NCBI RefSeq assembly: GCF_014280875.1
Contig: NZ_JACLAL010000009.1
Span: 62,001-126,000, forward strand
Direction: 5' to 3'
From: Paenirhizobium daejeonense
GTDB taxonomy: Bacteria > Pseudomonadota > Alphaproteobacteria > Rhizobiales > Rhizobiaceae
Length of the DNA stretch: 64,000 nt
Both the position numbers and the translations under genes were made by a program. The notes below the pieces were generated by a model that was not told where the DNA came from, did no database searches, and worked only from the letters and a program-made list of their open reading frames with translations. Of the stretch, positions 60,889 to 64,000 are shown in pieces; positions within the stretch are counted from its first letter, which is position 1, and each line of letters starts with the position of its first letter.

Positions 60889-62709
60889 GTGAAAACGATC
60901 AGACTGACAGCCGCCCAGGCAATGGTGCGCTATCTGGCGAACCAGATGAACGAGCACGGCGAACCCTATATCGCCGGCGTCTGGGCAATCTTCGGCCACG
61001 GCAACGTGGCCGGCATCGGCGAAGCCCTGCATGGCATTCGCGATGAACTGCCGACACTGCGCGGACAGAACGAGCAATCGATGGCCCATGCCGCGATTGC
61101 CTATGCCAAGCAACTTCGCCGCCGCCGCGCGATGGCGGTGACCTCGTCGATCGGCCCCGGCGCGCTCAACATGGTCACGGCGGCGGCCCTTGCCCATGTG
61201 AACCGCCTGCCGGTGCTCTTCATTCCCGGCGATGTCTTTGCCAATCGCGGCCCGGACCCGGTCTTGCAACAGATCGAGGATTTCGGAGACGGCACGGTTT
61301 CGGTCAACGACTGCTTCCGCCCGGTCAGCCGCTATTTCGACCGGATCATGCGGCCCGAGCAACTGCTGACCGCCCTGCCCCGCGCCATGCGCACCATGAC
61401 GGACCCCGCCGATTGCGGACCCGTCACCCTCGCCTTCTGCCAGGACGTTCAGGCCGAGGCCTATGACTATCCGGAGAGCTTCTTCGAAAAGCGTGTCTGG
61501 CGCATGCGCCGTCCCGAGCCGGACAGGGCCGAGTTCGAAGCCGCTGTTGCCGCGCTCAAGTCCGCGAAGAACCCCGTCATCGTCGCCGGCGGCGGCGTGC
61601 ATTTCTCGGGCGCGACCGAAACGCTCAAGACCTTCGCCGAAAAGCACAGGATCCCCGTTGTCGAAACACAGGCCGGCAAGTCCGTCATGGCCTGGGATCA
61701 TCCGCTGAATTTCGGTGCGGTGGGCGTCACGGGAACGGAATGCGCGAATATCGTTTCCGAAAAGGCCGATCTCGTATTCGGGGTCGGCACGCGCTTCCAG
61801 GATTTCACCACCGGCTCCTGGGCGCTGTTCAAGAACCCGACGCGCAAGATCCTCGCGCTGAACGTTCAGGCCTATGACAGCGCCAAGCATGACGCGATCC
61901 CGCTGACGGCGGATGCGAAGATCGGACTTGAACAGCTCTCCGCCGCTCTTGGCGACAAGACATTCCAGGCTCCGGATCCGGCAATCAAAAACGGCTGGTT
62001 CGCCAAGGCGGATGCGGTGACGAACGCGCCCAAGGACAGCAACAGCCTGCCGACCGATATGCAGGTGATCGGCGCCGTGCAGCGGTCATCGCGCGACAAC
62101 ACCGTCGTCATGTGCGCTGCCGGCACCATGCCGGGCGAACTGCACCAGCTCTGGAAGGCGAAGCTGCCGCTCTCGTATCACATGGAATACGGCTTTTCCT
62201 GCATGGGCTACGAGGTCGCGGGCGGCCTCGGCATCAAGATGGCGGAACCCGACCGCGACGTCATCGTCATGGTCGGCGACGGCTCCTACATGATGATGAA
62301 CTCGGAGCTTGCGACCGCAGTCGGCATGGGTGTGAAGATCACCCTCGTGATCACCGACAATCGCGGCTACGGCTGCATCAACCGGCTGCAGATGGGCACC
62401 GGAGGAGCCGAATTCAACAATCTCTACGCTCACACCAACGTCAATCCGATCGCCATCGACTTTGCCGCCCATGCGGCATCGATGGGCGCGGTCGCCAGCA
62501 AGGTCGCCAGCATCGCGGAACTGGAAACGGCTCTCGCCGCGACCCGTGAATCGACCGTGACGACAGTGATCGTGATCGACACCGACCCGTATCCCACGCC
62601 CGATGCCGGCGGTCATTTCTGGGACGTTGCGGTTCCCGAAGTTTCGCCCCGCGCCGAAGTCAATCAAGCCCGCGCCCGCTACGAGGCAGCACTCAAGGAA
62701 AGACACTGA
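60889..62709 (+). CDS. iolD: IolD, 3D-(3,5/4)-trihydroxycyclohexane-1,2-dione hydrolase
   Basis: Thiamine-diphosphate-dependent ring-opening enzyme of inositol catabolism. 606 residues from GTG 60889 behind GGGAGGAGAAG. IFGHGNVAGIGEALHG and the glutamate-bearing RGQNEQSMAHAAIAYAK in the PYR domain; the ThDP/Mg motif VMVGDGSYMMMNSEL to NRGYGCINRLQ in the C-terminal domain. Starts 50 bp after iolC. Confidence 0.96.
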   Translation: MKTIRLTAAQAMVRYLANQMNEHGEPYIAGVWAIFGHGNVAGIGEALHGIRDELPTLRGQNEQSMAHAAIAYAKQLRRRRAMAVTSSIGPGALNMVTAAALAHVNRLPVLFIPGDVFANRGPDPVLQQIEDFGDGTVSVNDCFRPVSRYFDRIMRPEQLLTALPRAMRTMTDPADCGPVTLAFCQDVQAEAYDYPESFFEKRVWRMRRPEPDRAEFEAAVAALKSAKNPVIVAGGGVHFSGATETLKTFAEKHRIPVVETQAGKSVMAWDHPLNFGAVGVTGTECANIVSEKADLVFGVGTRFQDFTTGSWALFKNPTRKILALNVQAYDSAKHDAIPLTADAKIGLEQLSAALGDKTFQAPDPAIKNGWFAKADAVTNAPKDSNSLPTDMQVIGAVQRSSRDNTVVMCAAGTMPGELHQLWKAKLPLSYHMEYGFSCMGYEVAGGLGIKMAEPDRDVIVMVGDGSYMMMNSELATAVGMGVKITLVITDNRGYGCINRLQMGTGGAEFNNLYAHTNVNPIAIDFAAHAASMGAVASKVASIAELETALAATRESTVTTVIVIDTDPYPTPDAGGHFWDVAVPEVSPRAEVNQARARYEAALKERH

Positions 62710-62711
62710 CC

Positions 62712-63620
62712 ATGATCCTCTACGGCACAAATCCGATTGCCTGGTCCAATGACGACGACCGCACGCTCGGCGCCCATATCAGCCTTGATCAGTGCCTCGA
62801 CGAAACAGCGAAGATCGGTTTCGACGGCATCGAGAAGGGCCACAAGTTCCCGCAGGATCCGGCCGGCCTCAAGGCCGTGCTGGAACCCCGCGGCCTGCGT
62901 TATGTATCCGGCTGGCATTCGCTGAACCTGCTCACTCATTCGATCGAGGACGAGAAGAAGGCCATGCAGCCGGCGCTAGACCTCCTGAAGGCCATGGGCT
63001 CCAAAGTCATCATCGTCTGCGAGACCTCCAACGCCATTCACGGCAATGATGCCGTCGCAGTCAACGCACGCCCGAAGCTTTCCGAAGCGGACTGGGCAAA
63101 GTTCGGCGCAGGCGTAGAGGCCCTCGCCGAATATGCCGCAGCGCAGGGAATTGCCCTCGTCTACCACCATCACATGGGCACCATCGTCGAGAGTGAGGAC
63201 GAGATCGACCGGCTGATGGAAAATACCGGCCCGCATGCCAAGCTGCTGCTCGATACCGGCCATTGCCTGTTCGGCGGCGGCGATCCGGAGCGTGTCGCCC
63301 GCAAGTACATGAACCGGGTCGGCCATATCCATGCAAAGAACGTCCGCCCGGTTATCGCTACGCAGGTGCGTGAGGAGAACCTCTCCTTCCTCGAAGGCGT
63401 GCGTCGCGGCGTCTTCACCGTGCCGGGCGACACCGAAGGCGGCGTCGACTTCCCGTCGGTTCTCGCGGTTGCAGCCGAGCACAGCTATCAGGGCTGGCTG
63501 GTCATCGAGGCCGAACAGGATCCAGATGTCCGCAATCCCTTCCAGTACCAGAACCTCGGCCTGAAATCGCTGAAGGCCATGGCTCGGGAAGCCAGACTGG
63601 ACAAGGCAGCGGCGGCCTGA
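62712..63620 (+). CDS. iolE: IolE, 2-keto-myo-inositol dehydratase
   Basis: Dehydrates 2-keto-myo-inositol to the IolD substrate. A 302-residue TIM barrel of the xylose-isomerase-like family: MILYGTNPIAWSNDDD, FDGIEKGHKFP, YHHHMGTIVE, LLLDTGHCLFGGGDP, and RVGHIHAKNVRPV. Two bases after the iolD stop, so co-translated. Confidence 0.96.
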   Translation: MILYGTNPIAWSNDDDRTLGAHISLDQCLDETAKIGFDGIEKGHKFPQDPAGLKAVLEPRGLRYVSGWHSLNLLTHSIEDEKKAMQPALDLLKAMGSKVIIVCETSNAIHGNDAVAVNARPKLSEADWAKFGAGVEALAEYAAAQGIALVYHHHMGTIVESEDEIDRLMENTGPHAKLLLDTGHCLFGGGDPERVARKYMNRVGHIHAKNVRPVIATQVREENLSFLEGVRRGVFTVPGDTEGGVDFPSVLAVAAEHSYQGWLVIEAEQDPDVRNPFQYQNLGLKSLKAMAREARLDKAAAA

Positions 63621-63692
63621 CCGCCTCCACGCCCCTTATGAACCTTTCGATACGCCCGATCCCGAAACCATGGATCGGCAAGGAGATGACAG

Positions 63693-64000
63693 ATGAGTTC
63701 CCTCTTGCGCAAACCGTCGGGAACGTCCGGCAAGGTTCATGACATCACCCCGGCCAGCGCCGGCTGGGGCTATGTCGGCTTCGGCCTCTACCGGCTGAAG
63801 GCAGGCGAAAAAGCCGCCGAGCAGACCGGCGATACGGAAGTCATTCTCGTGCTTGTCGAAGGCAAGGCGGAAATCACCGGCGGCGGCAAGGCTTTCGGGG
63901 AACTCGGAGACCGAATGAGCGTCTTCGAGCGCACTCCACCGCACTGCGTCTATGTTCCCGCTGAAAACGAATGGTCGGCGGTCGCCACGACGGACTGCAC
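63693..64000 (+). CDS. iolB: IolB, 5-deoxy-glucuronate isomerase (3' end outside window)
   Basis: Isomerises 5-deoxy-D-glucuronate to 5-keto-2-deoxygluconate. Starts at ATG 63693 behind AAGGAG; about 102 of some 265 residues are in the window. Visible parts: MSSLLRKPSG, AGWGYVGFGLYRLKAGE, and the cupin-like GGGKAFGELGDRMSVFER with PPHCVYVPAE. Position after iolE completes iolCDEB. Confidence 0.93.
   Translation, partial: MSSLLRKPSGTSGKVHDITPASAGWGYVGFGLYRLKAGEKAAEQTGDTEVILVLVEGKAEITGGGKAFGELGDRMSVFERTPPHCVYVPAENEWSAVATTDC

Noticed and set aside
59342..61890. Minus-strand frames of 387 and 446 codons opposite iolC and iolD
   Set aside because: iolC and iolD are unmistakable on the plus strand; the antisense products show no family pattern.
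1..64000. tRNA or rRNA genes, CRISPR arrays, insertion sequences, prophage or plasmid origin
   Set aside because: No cloverleaf, regularly spaced repeats, transposase, integrase, rep or par genes were seen in any frame or intergenic stretch.

Overview
The window looks like an accessory, metabolism-rich segment of an alphaproteobacterium of the Rhizobiaceae type (Rhizobium/Agrobacterium/Sinorhizobium relatives). The reasons are high GC, an inositol locus ordered idhA / iolR-iolC-iolD-iolE-iolB with the fused long IolC of rhizobia, many Opp/Dpp-type ABC uptake systems, an AidB divergent from a PaaX-like repressor, and clustered AraC regulators. No tRNA, rRNA, ribosomal or other core housekeeping gene is visible, so a chromid, a megaplasmid or a flexible chromosomal region are all possible (inference).

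Layout. 0-5 kb (minus strand): the high-affinity K+ pump operon kdpF-kdpA-kdpB, with kdpB cut by the window edge. It contains three tiny membrane ORFs (27, 29 and 50 codons) and is preceded by three small unknown proteins. 5-7.8 kb: an alpha/beta-hydrolase relic, a PaaX-type repressor and divergent aidB. 8-30.8 kb: a large surface-polysaccharide and cyclic-nucleotide island. It holds a nucleotide-sugar epimerase; a 907-aa ABC-exporter-like protein that has lost every ATPase motif; a stand-alone cNMP-binding protein; a wrecked MBL-fold gene; a membrane cyclase with a four-His, SdhC-like anchor and a 2Fe-2S domain; a secreted polysaccharide-lyase-like protein; an operon joining an Opp-type importer to three glycosyltransferases; and a second group with a DXD glycosyltransferase, a NodB-like deacetylase, a GT4, a UDP-sugar dehydrogenase and a methyltransferase.

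30.8-42.6 kb: a decayed and regulatory stretch. It has relics of an AraC and a LuxR-type regulator, four intact AraC regulators, an operon XapX-amidohydrolase-DoxX-MFS whose first gene (isochorismatase-like) is broken, and an orphan PAS histidine kinase. Two convergent araC genes end in a 43-bp inverted repeat with 42 matches. 42.9-55.2 kb: an acid-sugar catabolic locus with a DUF1537 kinase and GntR regulator, then on the minus strand sialidase-like BNR protein, PdxA2, DapA-family aldolase and Fe-ADH, and on the plus strand a DMT permease and a complete Dpp-type importer. 55.3-56.7 kb: an FMN reductase and a TauE/SafE permease. 56.7-64 kb: the myo-inositol catabolic locus, running off the right edge inside iolB.

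The most unusual part is the 8-30 kb island. I propose that redox-controlled cyclic nucleotide made by the membrane cyclase is read by the cNMP-binding protein, which may act on the neighbouring pseudo-ABC membrane protein, in a locus that also makes, trims (lyase, deacetylase) and may re-import an amino-uronic polysaccharide. Only the gene content, motifs and operon joints are read from the sequence; the circuit itself is inference.
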